Part shown: piece by piece, positions 47,036-55,044 of the stretch | How positions within the stretch are numbered: the first letter of the stretch is position 1 | Layout: each line of letters opens with the position of its first letter | Assembly: GCF_039955095.1 (NCBI RefSeq) | Contig: NZ_CP154878.1 | Coordinates: 1,364,001-1,428,000, forward strand | Origin: Limosilactobacillus sp. WILCCON 0051 | GTDB lineage: Bacteria; Bacillota; Bacilli; Lactobacillales; Lactobacillaceae | Direction of reading: 5' to 3' | DNA: 64,000 nucleotides | Translations under genes and position numbers: made by a program | The notes under the pieces: model-generated | What the model saw: only the letters and a program-made list of their open reading frames with translations | Told to the model about the DNA's origin: nothing | Database searches by the model: none

Positions 47036-48274
47036 ATGACTAAGACAAGGAATCGTTATGGCGTCGCCTTCGCTGGTGTCGTTTTGCACTTAATGATCGG
47101 CGGCGTCTATGCCTGGAGCGTTTTTACCAAGCCAATCGCGCAACAGACGGGTTGGCGGGAAGCATCAGTCTCATTTGCGTTTAGCCTGGCCATCTTTTGT
47201 TTAGGAATGTCAGCTGCCTTTATGGGCCGGCTGGTAGAAAAGTTTGGCCCAACCGTTACTGGTACCATCTCGGCAATCTTTTACGGCTCCGGCATCATGC
47301 TGACCGGGGTTGCCATCCACACGCACCAACTTTGGCTGCTGTATCTGGCATATGGCGTCATTGGCGGACTGGGCTTGGGATCTGGCTACGTAACGCCGGT
47401 CTCTACGATTATCCGCTGGTTCCCTGACAAGCGTGGTTTGGCAACGGGTCTTGCGATCATGGGCTTTGGTTTTGCTGCACTGTTGACGGGTCCAATTGCT
47501 CAACAGCTGATGTCTAATGTTGGCCTTTCTGCAACTTTCTACGTCTTAGGCGCCTTCTACCTGGTTGTAATGCTGATTGCCGCTCAATTCATCAAAAAGC
47601 CGCGGCCAAATGAACTGCCAATGGCTATCGCGCAAAAAGCATCCCGCGTCAGCCTGACGAATGGTCAACAGCTGACGGCCAACGAAGCTGTTAAAACCCG
47701 AACTTTTGCTTTTCTGTGGCTGATGTTCTTCATCAACATTACGACGGGGATCGGTCTGGTCTCGGCTGCTTCGCCAATGGCCCAAGAAATGACTAAAATG
47801 AGCGCGGCTACGGCAGCCGTAATGGTTGGTATCTTAGGTCTGTTCAACGGTTTCGGCCGCTTGATCTGGGCTACGCTTTCTGACTGGATTGGCCGTCCAC
47901 TGACCTACAGCCTGATTTTTATCGTTGACATTATTATGCTGATTATTCTGATTTTCTGCCAGGTACCCGCAATCTTCGCCATTGCTCTTTGCCTGCTGCT
48001 TTCCTGCTACGGTGCCGGTTTCTCCGTTATTCCAGCCTACCTGGGCGATGTTTTTGGCACCAAGGAACTAGGCGCAATTCATGGCTACGTGCTGACGGCT
48101 TGGGCAGTTGCCGGCATGGTCGGTCCCGTACTGCTTTCCGTTACGCACCAAGTTCTGCACAACTACTACGTTACTTTGCTGGCCTTTATCGTGATTGACG
48201 TGATCGCCATGCTGATCTCGCTTTGGATTCAACGTGATTTTGTTACTCCGAAAGAAGCCGCTGACGTAAAGTAA
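47036..48274 (+). CDS. MFS transporter, OFA (oxalate/formate antiporter) family
   Basis: 412 residues with 12 predicted membrane segments. The N-terminal HLMIGGVYAWSVFTKPI is the OFA-family signature, and the MFS loop GFGRLIWATLSDWIGRP lies between segments 8 and 9. Members carry small organic acids; in many lactobacilli they are annotated as lactate or oxalate/formate transporters. No oxalate genes (frc, oxc) lie nearby, so the substrate is open. AAGGGAGAG precedes the ATG. A weak hairpin and T run follow at about 48280-48312. Confidence 0.85.
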   Translation: MTKTRNRYGVAFAGVVLHLMIGGVYAWSVFTKPIAQQTGWREASVSFAFSLAIFCLGMSAAFMGRLVEKFGPTVTGTISAIFYGSGIMLTGVAIHTHQLWLLYLAYGVIGGLGLGSGYVTPVSTIIRWFPDKRGLATGLAIMGFGFAALLTGPIAQQLMSNVGLSATFYVLGAFYLVVMLIAAQFIKKPRPNELPMAIAQKASRVSLTNGQQLTANEAVKTRTFAFLWLMFFINITTGIGLVSAASPMAQEMTKMSAATAAVMVGILGLFNGFGRLIWATLSDWIGRPLTYSLIFIVDIIMLIILIFCQVPAIFAIALCLLLSCYGAGFSVIPAYLGDVFGTKELGAIHGYVLTAWAVAGMVGPVLLSVTHQVLHNYYVTLLAFIVIDVIAMLISLWIQRDFVTPKEAADVK

Positions 48275-48400
48275 TCCATTTTTTGTTAAAAACGACAAAA
48301 TAATTTTTTTACCTTGCTAAATATACAGCTGTCTTCTGATTATACTTGGTTTTTTTAGACTGTTACCCTGCATAATTCTTTAAAAATTCTAATTTTATTG

Positions 48401-48430
48401 TTTACATTTGTCACTAATAACCGGTATGCT
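48401..48430 (+). promoter_or_regulatory. Candidate promoter of the cysteine-leader operon
   Basis: TTTACA (48401-48406) and TATGCT (48425-48430) with 18-base spacing lie 37 bases before the leader peptide start. The -10 matches only partly. Confidence 0.4.
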
Positions 48431-48466
48431 ATTTGCAACGATTTTCGAAAGGAGGATTTCAACGCC

Positions 48467-48571
48467 ATGATTAAGTCTGATTCAATGATGTGTTGTCAAT
48501 GCATGTGCTGTACTGTAGTGTGCCGCGCACTATTTGGCATGCCATCACTGAATCAATCTGGACTTAGGTAA
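48467..48571 (+). CDS. 34-codon cysteine-rich leader peptide
   Basis: ATG at 48467 follows a near-perfect Shine-Dalgarno (AAAGGAGGAT). The peptide has six Cys codons within 11 positions (9, 10, 12, 14, 15 and 19; bases 48491-48523) and ends at TAA 48569-48571. The cluster MCCQCMCC is far too Cys-rich to be chance in this genome. It precedes a strong terminator and an amino acid ABC transporter, so it is most likely a ribosome-stalling sensor of charged tRNA-Cys. No export signal or peptide-modification gene argues for a mature bacteriocin role, although a LanC-like gene lies downstream. Confidence 0.75.
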   Translation: MIKSDSMMCCQCMCCTVVCRALFGMPSLNQSGLR

Positions 48572-48660
48572 TCGGACGTTGATCCCCAACAAAGCGCTTG
48601 CCATACCCAGGTAGGCGACCGGGCCGTGATTCCTTTGATGGAGTCACGGCCTTTTTTGTT
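48479..48660 (+). promoter_or_regulatory. Cysteine-responsive transcription attenuator
   Basis: The leader region folds on itself: GATTCAATGATG (48479-48490) pairs with CATCACTGAATC (48543-48554) at 11 of 12 positions and encloses the Cys codons. A terminator follows: GGCCGTGA (48622-48629) pairs with TCACGGCC (48644-48651), then TTTTTT. CCATCAC (48542-48548) can also pair with GTGAT (48626-48630) or GATGG (48637-48641) inside the terminator. A ribosome stalled on Cys codons would free CCATCAC to act as antiterminator. The terminator is certain by eye; the switching is inference. Confidence 0.65.
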
Positions 48661-48699
48661 GGTTTACTGCTATTATTCAATTTTAAAGGGGTTTTACAA

Positions 48700-49482
48700 A
48701 TGAAATTTACGAAGATCAAACTGCTGATTGCCGCACTTGCCTTAGGTGGAACCGTTGCAGCTGCTCCCGTTGCTCATGCCGAGACTTTGACGGTTGGTAC
48801 CACGGCACAGACCTACCCGACTTCCTACAAAAAAGGCGACAAATTAACCGGTTTTGACGTTGCCGTTGCCAAAGCCGTAGCCAAGGAAATGGGCGACAAA
48901 GTGAAGTTCAAGGTTGTTGGCGACATTCCAAGTCTGTTTGGCGAGCTGGACAAGGGAAGCATTGATACGATTGCCAACTCCGTAACGGTCCTGCCTGAAC
49001 GTGAAAAGAAGTACAGCTTCTCGCCAGTCTACTCCTACTATGCGGCTCAGATCGCGGTCAAAAAAGATTCCAAGTACAAAACGATCAAGGACCTGGAAGG
49101 CAAGACGGTTTCCGCGACGGTTGGCTCTTCTAACATTGACCTGCTGCAAAAGTATGATTCCAAGATCAAGATCAAGAAATACGATGATCGCAATGCCGTC
49201 TTCACGGATGCCAATAATGGTACGGTTGCCGGGGTCTTAAATCAGCGGCAGTTCCTGCAAGAAACCATCAAGAAGCAAAATCTGGATCTGCGGATTCTTA
49301 AAGGCGTGGCTGGCTGGAACAAGTCGGCATTCCCATTTGCCAAAAACAGCCAAGCTCAAGCCAAGCAGAAGAAGTTTGACAAGGCCCTGCTGAAATTGAA
49401 GAAGGATGGCACGCTTTCAAAGCTGTCCAAGAAGTACTACAACGGTGAGGACGTAACCAAAAAGTCCATCAGCAACGACTAA
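48700..49482 (+). CDS. Polar amino acid (probably cystine/cysteine) ABC transporter substrate-binding protein
   Basis: 260 residues from ATG 48700 (AAAGGGG upstream); the frame open to 48598 runs through the attenuator. It has a signal peptide with probable cleavage after AHA (residue 27) and a family 3 solute-binding fold: GFDVAVAKAVAKEMG, DTIANSVTVLPEREKKYSFS and the KTVSATVGSSNIDLL segment. There is no lipobox Cys, and in fact no Cys in the whole protein. That is unusual for a Gram-positive binding protein and fits a protein made during Cys shortage. Cystine/cysteine is inferred from the leader, not from the binding site. Confidence 0.85.
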   Translation: MKFTKIKLLIAALALGGTVAAAPVAHAETLTVGTTAQTYPTSYKKGDKLTGFDVAVAKAVAKEMGDKVKFKVVGDIPSLFGELDKGSIDTIANSVTVLPEREKKYSFSPVYSYYAAQIAVKKDSKYKTIKDLEGKTVSATVGSSNIDLLQKYDSKIKIKKYDDRNAVFTDANNGTVAGVLNQRQFLQETIKKQNLDLRILKGVAGWNKSAFPFAKNSQAQAKQKKFDKALLKLKKDGTLSKLSKKYYNGEDVTKKSISND

Positions 49483-49506
49483 TTACCAGTCAACGGAGGA
49501 ACGAAT

Positions 49507-50175
49507 ATGGATTTTCCCTATATGCTCAAGGTCTTTCCTGAAATCGGCAAATACGTCCCGGTAACGCTGCTAATGGCAGTTGCGGCGATGATGCTTGCCA
49601 TCATTGTCGCTGCTGTTCTAAGCGTTGGTCAGCATCATAAATCCAGTCGCTGGCTGGTTGATTTATACGTCTTGATCTTTCGGGGGTTTCCGACTTTGGT
49701 GATCTTTTTTGTCGGCTATTATGGATTGCCGCAGCTTTTGCACAGTCGCTCTCTGGTACCGGCCTCAATCGCCGCAACGGTCTGCCTGGCATTAAAAGAA
49801 GGCGCTTATCTGGTTGAGATTTTCCGGTCTGGCATTGCCTCAGTTGCCAAAAGTCAATTGGAAACCGGCCTGGCGTTGGGAATGTCCAAATCATTGGTCT
49901 ACCGTAAGATCATCATCCCGCAGGCCATTCGCATCATCATTCCGCCCGCTGGCAACACCTTTGTCGGCCTATTGAAGGAAACCTCACTGGCATTTTCAAT
50001 CGGGGTGACGGAAATTTTTGGTGCCGGCAAGCTTTTAGCAACGGAAAACTTTGAATACTTTGATGTTTACCTGGTCGTGGGAATCTGGTACGTAATCATG
50101 ATCTACGCCTACACGCTGCTGCAGAAATTATTGGAAAAACGCTTGGCACGTCGCTTTGGAGAGGAGACAGCTTAA
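49507..50175 (+). CDS. Amino acid ABC transporter permease (His/Glu/Gln/Arg/opine/cystine type)
   Basis: 222 residues, about five membrane segments, starting at an ATG with CGGAGGA upstream. The EAA loop motif conserved in such permeases is seen as SQLETGLALGMSKSLVYRKIIIPQA. The N-terminal VTLLMAVAAMMLAIIVAAVLSVG fits the HEQRO family. It pairs with the preceding binding protein. No ATPase gene follows; the next gene is a LanC-like protein starting two bases after this stop codon. The ATPase must be supplied from elsewhere. Confidence 0.88.
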   Translation: MDFPYMLKVFPEIGKYVPVTLLMAVAAMMLAIIVAAVLSVGQHHKSSRWLVDLYVLIFRGFPTLVIFFVGYYGLPQLLHSRSLVPASIAATVCLALKEGAYLVEIFRSGIASVAKSQLETGLALGMSKSLVYRKIIIPQAIRIIIPPAGNTFVGLLKETSLAFSIGVTEIFGAGKLLATENFEYFDVYLVVGIWYVIMIYAYTLLQKLLEKRLARRFGEETA

Positions 50176-50176
50176 C

Positions 50177-51487
50177 TTGAGTACCAACCAGTATTTACCA
50201 ATTGCCATAAAAACTGCCAATTGGCTTGATGAACATATCATCAAAACCGACCACGGTATCACCTGGGATATCAGCCAGTCGTTTCAGGGACCTTGGCGCT
50301 ATTATGATGAAGCCTCCATGTATGCTGGGGCCAGTGGGATCGTGAAGTTTTACCTGGAGCTGGCCCAGATCAGCGGCAATCAGCGCTATCTAGACACAGC
50401 TGTCGCGGCTGGTCATGAACTAGCCGCACGAATTTTAAAACGCAATCCGCATCTGGACAAAGCCTTTAGCCGCTATGCCTTTACCACCGGACTCAGCGGT
50501 GTGGCGCAAGCATTGGACTGGATCAATCAAGAACATCATGAGGCCGTTTTTGACCACGCCATCATCAAAATCTTAAACGGTATCGTCAATGATCAAAAGC
50601 AGGATGGATCATGGAGCGGCCAGATTGGCATCGTGGCTGACGGTGGCACGGCGCTTTTGTTGGGACGGCTGGGTTCAAGGTATCTGATCGATGGTTTGCA
50701 GGATGCTTTGATCAAATTTGGCGACTATGTTCTAGCCCACAAGCGAATTGACGAGCACGGACAGTCATTTTATGTCGGCTTGGATCTTAAATTCGTGGGC
50801 GGTCCCATCGGCAAGTTCAATACCGGTTTTCCACTGGGACCAGCCGGCGTGGCGTTTACGCTGCTTAAATTAGCTGAGCTGACAGGAGAAAATCGTTTTA
50901 TCGATGGCACCAAGGGTATTCGCGAATTTTATGAATACTATAATGATGGTAAGGGACTGCTTTTACCGCACTATCATCCCGATACTGAGCATATCTGCTA
51001 CGTCGGCTACTGCGGTGGACCCGTGGGCACGGCGCGCTACTTTTATGAACTGGCCAAACAGACCGACGATGCTCATGCCGTGGCTGATTTTGAGGCAGCC
51101 ATCGCGGGACTTGATCGCGTACAGGCACCCAAAAAACGTTCAGCCGGCTATTGGGAAACCGACAACTACTGCTGTGGCACGGCCGGAATTCTGCAGCTGT
51201 TTACCGGCGCCTATCTGGTAACGAATAATCAAGACTATCTTAAACGTGCTCAGCAGACTGCCACGATTTTAGTTGAACGGGCAACTCAAAATGACCGGTT
51301 TGCCTATTGGAAGCAGGCTTTTGAACGCAAGAACCCGCAAAACGTTACCGCGGCCTTGGGCTTTTATGATGGTGCGGCCGGTATTGCATCATATCTGCTG
51401 CAGCTGGGCGAGGTGGAAAATGGTCAGCTGTCGACGCACCGTTTCATTGATGACCCCTACCCTGCCGTTTGGCAACAAAATCGGTAA
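50177..51487 (+). CDS. LanC-like (lanthionine cyclase fold) zinc protein
   Basis: 436 residues from TTG 50177, served by GGAGAGGAG; the in-frame TTG at 50156 inside the permease gene is less likely. Seven G-x-x-G helices-turns recur through the protein (GASG, GLSG, GTAL, GPAG, GPVG, GTAG, GAAG), the sevenfold toroid of LanC. Zinc ligands are likely Cys279 (YCGG) and Cys332-Cys333 (CCG), as in three-Cys LanM enzymes such as ProcM. The motif that holds the catalytic His in LanC (AHG) reads PLG here. It may activate a thiol on zinc, but no lantibiotic precursor or dehydratase is present. Substrate unknown. Confidence 0.75.
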   Translation: MSTNQYLPIAIKTANWLDEHIIKTDHGITWDISQSFQGPWRYYDEASMYAGASGIVKFYLELAQISGNQRYLDTAVAAGHELAARILKRNPHLDKAFSRYAFTTGLSGVAQALDWINQEHHEAVFDHAIIKILNGIVNDQKQDGSWSGQIGIVADGGTALLLGRLGSRYLIDGLQDALIKFGDYVLAHKRIDEHGQSFYVGLDLKFVGGPIGKFNTGFPLGPAGVAFTLLKLAELTGENRFIDGTKGIREFYEYYNDGKGLLLPHYHPDTEHICYVGYCGGPVGTARYFYELAKQTDDAHAVADFEAAIAGLDRVQAPKKRSAGYWETDNYCCGTAGILQLFTGAYLVTNNQDYLKRAQQTATILVERATQNDRFAYWKQAFERKNPQNVTAALGFYDGAAGIASYLLQLGEVENGQLSTHRFIDDPYPAVWQQNR

Positions 51488-51567
51488 AACAACCGGCTCA
51501 AACAGGCGTTGAACCATGCTGGGCCGGTTTTGAATTAACCTTTAATTTTATAGATTGGAATGATTTG
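51488..51567 (+). other. Hairpin between the LanC-like and dehydrogenase genes
   Basis: CAACCGGC and GCCGGTTTTG can pair across about 25 bases (51490-51534). It has only four T and may act as a weak terminator or processing site. Confidence 0.3.
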
Positions 51568-52611
51568 ATGTTTAAACGTACGATCCGGCTCAGTCCCGGT
51601 ATTTATGTCAATGAACCCGGCGCACTGAAAAAGCTGCCTGAACTGATCAAGGCCTTCATGCTGGAAAAGCTAGTCATCTTAACTGATCAAACCGTTTTAA
51701 AAGTCATCCCCCAGTACCTGCCGGCTGATTTTCTGACCCGGTACCCAGTCGAAATCTTTAACGGCAGCTGCGAGTTTGCCGAAATCGATCGCCTTACCAA
51801 ACAGCTGAAAGCCTACGACGGGATCATCGCTTTTGGAGGCGGTCAGCTGATGGACACGGCAAAAGTCGTCAGTGACCGCCTCAACAATGTCTTGATCAAC
51901 GTCCAGACCGTTCCTTCTAATTGTGCGGCCTTCACCACTAAAAGCATCGTCTATTCGCCAACTCACGAGATGATTGCCAGCGTGCGCGAAAAAAAGCCCG
52001 TTGATGCCGTTATCCTGGAACCTGAGCTGTTGAAAAACGCGCCGCTTGAATATCTGCGTTCAGGCATCGGCGACACGCTGGCCAAATACTATGAGATTCG
52101 CCGGCGCCTGACTGACGATCAAATGCATTCGCTATCGCTGTCCTTAGCGCGGGATCTGATTGAGCGGTGCCGTCAGGAAATGCTGAAAGTGGATGATCCA
52201 CGGTCGCTTAACGGTCTTGACCTGCAGAACTTTATCGATACCATCTTTTTAGCGGCGTCATTGGTTGATGGCTTGGCTGACCTGGATGGACGCAGCGTGG
52301 CAGCTCATACCTTCTATAATGCCTATGTCAAGGTCATTGGCCCGCAACGCTTTACGCATGGCGAAATCGTTGCTTTAGGCAATCTGTTTCAAGTAACGCT
52401 GGAAGACGATCCCGCGTTGATCAAAGAAATCCGCGCCTACTATCCCAAGGTTGGCCTGCCGCTTTCTTTGGCCGCACTTGGCATTACCCAGGCTGAGCAG
52501 CTGGACTCATTGGCTGAATACATGGCCAAGCCGGATAATATCAGAATGCAGTCGATTTTTCCCGGCATAACCGCGACCACGATTCGCAAGACGCTAGCCA
52601 AACTTATCTAA
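51568..52611 (+). CDS. Iron/zinc-type alcohol dehydrogenase, glycerol dehydrogenase-like
   Basis: 347 residues from ATG 51568; the frame to 51469 overlaps the preceding gene and is not homologous. The NAD(P)-binding GGGQLMDTAK (90-99) is typical of the group III iron-containing/GldA family. Metal ligands are likely Asp169 (GIGDTLAK), His247 (AAHTFYN) and His264 (FTHGEIV), with the glycerol dehydrogenase spacing. It is shorter than GldA and lacks its usual substrate motifs, so glycerol is not assured. It lies 80 bases behind the LanC-like gene on the same strand and probably belongs to the cysteine-leader operon. Confidence 0.78.
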   Translation: MFKRTIRLSPGIYVNEPGALKKLPELIKAFMLEKLVILTDQTVLKVIPQYLPADFLTRYPVEIFNGSCEFAEIDRLTKQLKAYDGIIAFGGGQLMDTAKVVSDRLNNVLINVQTVPSNCAAFTTKSIVYSPTHEMIASVREKKPVDAVILEPELLKNAPLEYLRSGIGDTLAKYYEIRRRLTDDQMHSLSLSLARDLIERCRQEMLKVDDPRSLNGLDLQNFIDTIFLAASLVDGLADLDGRSVAAHTFYNAYVKVIGPQRFTHGEIVALGNLFQVTLEDDPALIKEIRAYYPKVGLPLSLAALGITQAEQLDSLAEYMAKPDNIRMQSIFPGITATTIRKTLAKLI

Positions 52612-52615
52612 ATAA

Positions 52616-52667
52616 TAACCCCCAATCAATTCGCAACAAACCAGCGGATCGGTTGGGGGTATTTTTA
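52616..52667 (+). terminator. Terminator of the cysteine-leader operon
   Basis: ACCCCCAA pairs with TTGGGGGT around a long loop, followed by ATTTTTAG. Confidence 0.65.
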
Positions 52668-52689
52668 GACTGGATTTATGCCTTCATAA

Positions 52690-53877
52690 CTAAAACAGCT
52701 GCAGCATCAGCGCCACGATCATTTCTTTAATCAGCTGGCCGCCTAACGAAATCGCGGCAAAAACGATCAGACCATTGATGACCAAAACGATCAGCGCGCC
52801 ATACATGCGATCAAGCTTCTGACTGCCAGCCTCAAGCATCGTATCAGCCAATGCCAGGGCAAACATTCCCAAAGCAGTCAGCAGAATCACGCCAATCAGA
52901 GTCATCATGCCAAGCGAGCTGGTTAATGATGCCAGCAATAAGCTGACCAGCAGCAAAATAACGTTGAAGTTGCTGGACCACGTCAAATGATTGATCATGT
53001 CAACGTAATCGCCGCCTTCAATACCACTGACATAGCGTTTAAAGACGTACGCCACGGCACTCATCAGCAGCATGGCAACCACGATCAGCAGCCACAGCAA
53101 GAAAAAGCTCCCCGTCGTCATGGCCTTGATATGAAAAACGATTGCCGAGCCTGACGCAAGCTGAGCAAGCTTAGCCGATAGATGATCAACCATCCAGCCA
53201 ATCGTCACGACCGCAAGCAAGGCCTCGATAATCTGCATCGTCAGGCCAGTCCAACGCCAGCTTGGCTGCTGATAATCACTGGGATGTCTTAGCGACTCAA
53301 TCAGCCAGGCCCAGGCCCGTTTAAATCCCTGCTTGGTATGCTCGAGATCCAGCGTCAGTTCAAATGAATCCCCGGTCGTACTTGATTCGGATTGCTTTCT
53401 GGCTTCCGCACGACTCTTGAATGACGCGGACTCTTGATTGGCCTTAGCTTCACCAGCCGCGCTGACTGCTGCTTTTGGATCCGGTTTGGCCGGCTGGCTG
53501 GCTGCTTTTGGATTGTTGACTAAAGGATGCGGCTGTTCTGTAACGTTTTGAACGTCTGAGACTTCTTCACGACTTGGTGCCATCGCGTTTTGGTACGATG
53601 GTTCAGCAGCTTTTTGTGCATGGACAGGATCCGTTGATGTTTGCGACTCATGCTGCCCTGCTGTTGCTTGAGGCCGTTCAGCCGCAGCCGATATCGCCCG
53701 TGGCTCGCTGATTGGTTCAGTTGCTGGCGACTCACTGTTTTCGCTGGCTATCGAAGCTGGCTGAATTTCTTGATCAGCCGTTTTCTGATTGGCGACCGTT
53801 TCAAAATGCCAGCCGCAACGCGTACAGTATTGGGCATTTTCTAAAACTTCACTACCACAGTTTGGACAGACTTTCAT
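52690..53877 (-). CDS. Zinc-ribbon membrane protein of unknown function
   Basis: 395 residues. The N-terminus is a zinc ribbon (CPNC at 4-7, CTRC at 18-21). A low-complexity Ala/Ser/Glu/Pro linker (about 30-170) follows, then five to six hydrophobic segments from about 210 to the end. Such proteins are common in lactobacilli and annotated as zinc-ribbon domain proteins; the function is not known. GGAGGAAG precedes the ATG. It is convergent with the Fe-ADH gene and separated from ppaC by a terminator. Confidence 0.75.
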   Translation of the reverse strand: MKVCPNCGSEVLENAQYCTRCGWHFETVANQKTADQEIQPASIASENSESPATEPISEPRAISAAAERPQATAGQHESQTSTDPVHAQKAAEPSYQNAMAPSREEVSDVQNVTEQPHPLVNNPKAASQPAKPDPKAAVSAAGEAKANQESASFKSRAEARKQSESSTTGDSFELTLDLEHTKQGFKRAWAWLIESLRHPSDYQQPSWRWTGLTMQIIEALLAVVTIGWMVDHLSAKLAQLASGSAIVFHIKAMTTGSFFLLWLLIVVAMLLMSAVAYVFKRYVSGIEGGDYVDMINHLTWSSNFNVILLLVSLLLASLTSSLGMMTLIGVILLTALGMFALALADTMLEAGSQKLDRMYGALIVLVINGLIVFAAISLGGQLIKEMIVALMLQLF

Positions 53878-53921
53878 CTTACTTCCTCCGTCAAACCATT
53901 AATTGATTTAATTATGCAAAG

Positions 53922-53958
53922 TAAAAGCACCCCGCGGCAATGGCGGAGTGCTGTTTTG
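53922..53958 (-). terminator. Terminator of ppaC
   Basis: On the minus strand AGCACTCCGC pairs with GCGGGGTGCT, followed by TTTTA. Confidence 0.65.
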
Positions 53959-53970
53959 ATTAAGCGCTGA

Positions 53971-54906
53971 TTAGCCTTCAAAGACGTCCGTCAATGGAGG
54001 TACCACTTGCTTCTTACGTGAAACCACGCCTGGCAGGTTCATACGGTGGTTGTCGCCCAGCTTCTTACCGAATGCCTGTTCAACCTTTTCCGTGTTGCCG
54101 CCAACAACCAGCAGATCAGAATCGCTGTTCAAAATGTTGGTAGCAATCAAGATGAACGTGTCGTAGCCGTTTTCATCGTTCAGCTGTTGCATCGTCTTTT
54201 CCAGGTCGGCTTGACGAGAGAAGACATCATCTAGATCAACCGTGTTTACTTGACCGATCCGCAGCTTAGCGTCGCCCAGTTCAAACGTCTTGGCATCGCC
54301 ATCAACGATATCAGCGTCAGACTTGGCAGCCAGATTGGTACCAGCCTTCAGCATTTCAATTCCGTAAGCTTCGTAGTCTTCAACACCGGCAACCTTTGCC
54401 AGGTACTTCAAAGCTTCGCCGTCGTGGTCAGTAGTCGTTGGTGACTTCAGCAGCAGCGTGTCGGAAATGATAGCAGACATCATCATCCCAGCCAGGTTGG
54501 CAGGAATTTCAATGTGCTTTTCTTGGAACAGTTCCGTGATGATCGTAGAAACACAGCCGTATGGACGAGCCGTGATCCAAAGTGGCTGTGCCGTGTTGAA
54601 GTTGGCGATCCGGTGGTGATCAACCAAGTGCGTAACCGTAACTTGGTCGATGTCAGCAGCTGATTGTTGTGGTTCGTTGTGGTCAACCAGCATTACCTTG
54701 TCAGTTTCGTTGGCAACCGTCTTAACGACCCGTGGTGCTTCCATGTTGAAGTAGTTCAAAGCGTACTTCGTTTCATCGTTTGGTTCGCCCAGGGCAACGG
54801 CTTCCGTTTCGTAGCCCAGTTCGTTTTCAAAGTATGAAAATGCCATTGCGGCCGTAATGGCGTCAGTATCTGGCTTTTGATGACCAAAAACTAATTCCTT
54901 GCTCAT
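53971..54906 (-). CDS. ppaC: Manganese-dependent inorganic pyrophosphatase (family II)
   Basis: 311 residues, standard length. The DHH-phosphoesterase motifs are present: [10 protein letters not shown] near the start, VDHNE, and the DHH box [11 protein letters not shown]. The DHHA2 domain follows, and its [10 protein letters not shown] motif closes the active site. The enzyme splits pyrophosphate to drive biosynthesis in the cytoplasm. AAGGAGTTG precedes the ATG. It is monocistronic. Confidence 0.95.
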   Translation of the reverse strand: MSKELVFGHQKPDTDAITAAMAFSYFENELGYETEAVALGEPNDETKYALNYFNMEAPRVVKTVANETDKVMLVDHNEPQQSAADIDQVTVTHLVDHHRIANFNTAQPLWITARPYGCVSTIITELFQEKHIEIPANLAGMMMSAIISDTLLLKSPTTTDHDGEALKYLAKVAGVEDYEAYGIEMLKAGTNLAAKSDADIVDGDAKTFELGDAKLRIGQVNTVDLDDVFSRQADLEKTMQQLNDENGYDTFILIATNILNSDSDLLVVGGNTEKVEQAFGKKLGDNHRMNLPGVVSRKKQVVPPLTDVFEG

Positions 54907-55044
54907 AAAGACAACTCCTTTGATTCAATCATCACGTAAAACGTTAGCTGCAACGTTTTCGCAAATTAATTATACCCTTTTATTTTAGCACGACCAGCCC
55001 TTAAATGGGAATCTAATTTCATTTCAGGTGCATATTTATGCAGG

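Noticed and set aside
48467..48571. Lantibiotic or other Cys-rich peptide precursor for the LanC-like protein
   Set aside because: No Ser/Thr dehydratase, protease or exporter is encoded, and the peptide is followed by a terminator and overlaps its own pairing structure, which fits a regulatory leader better. It is not fully excluded.
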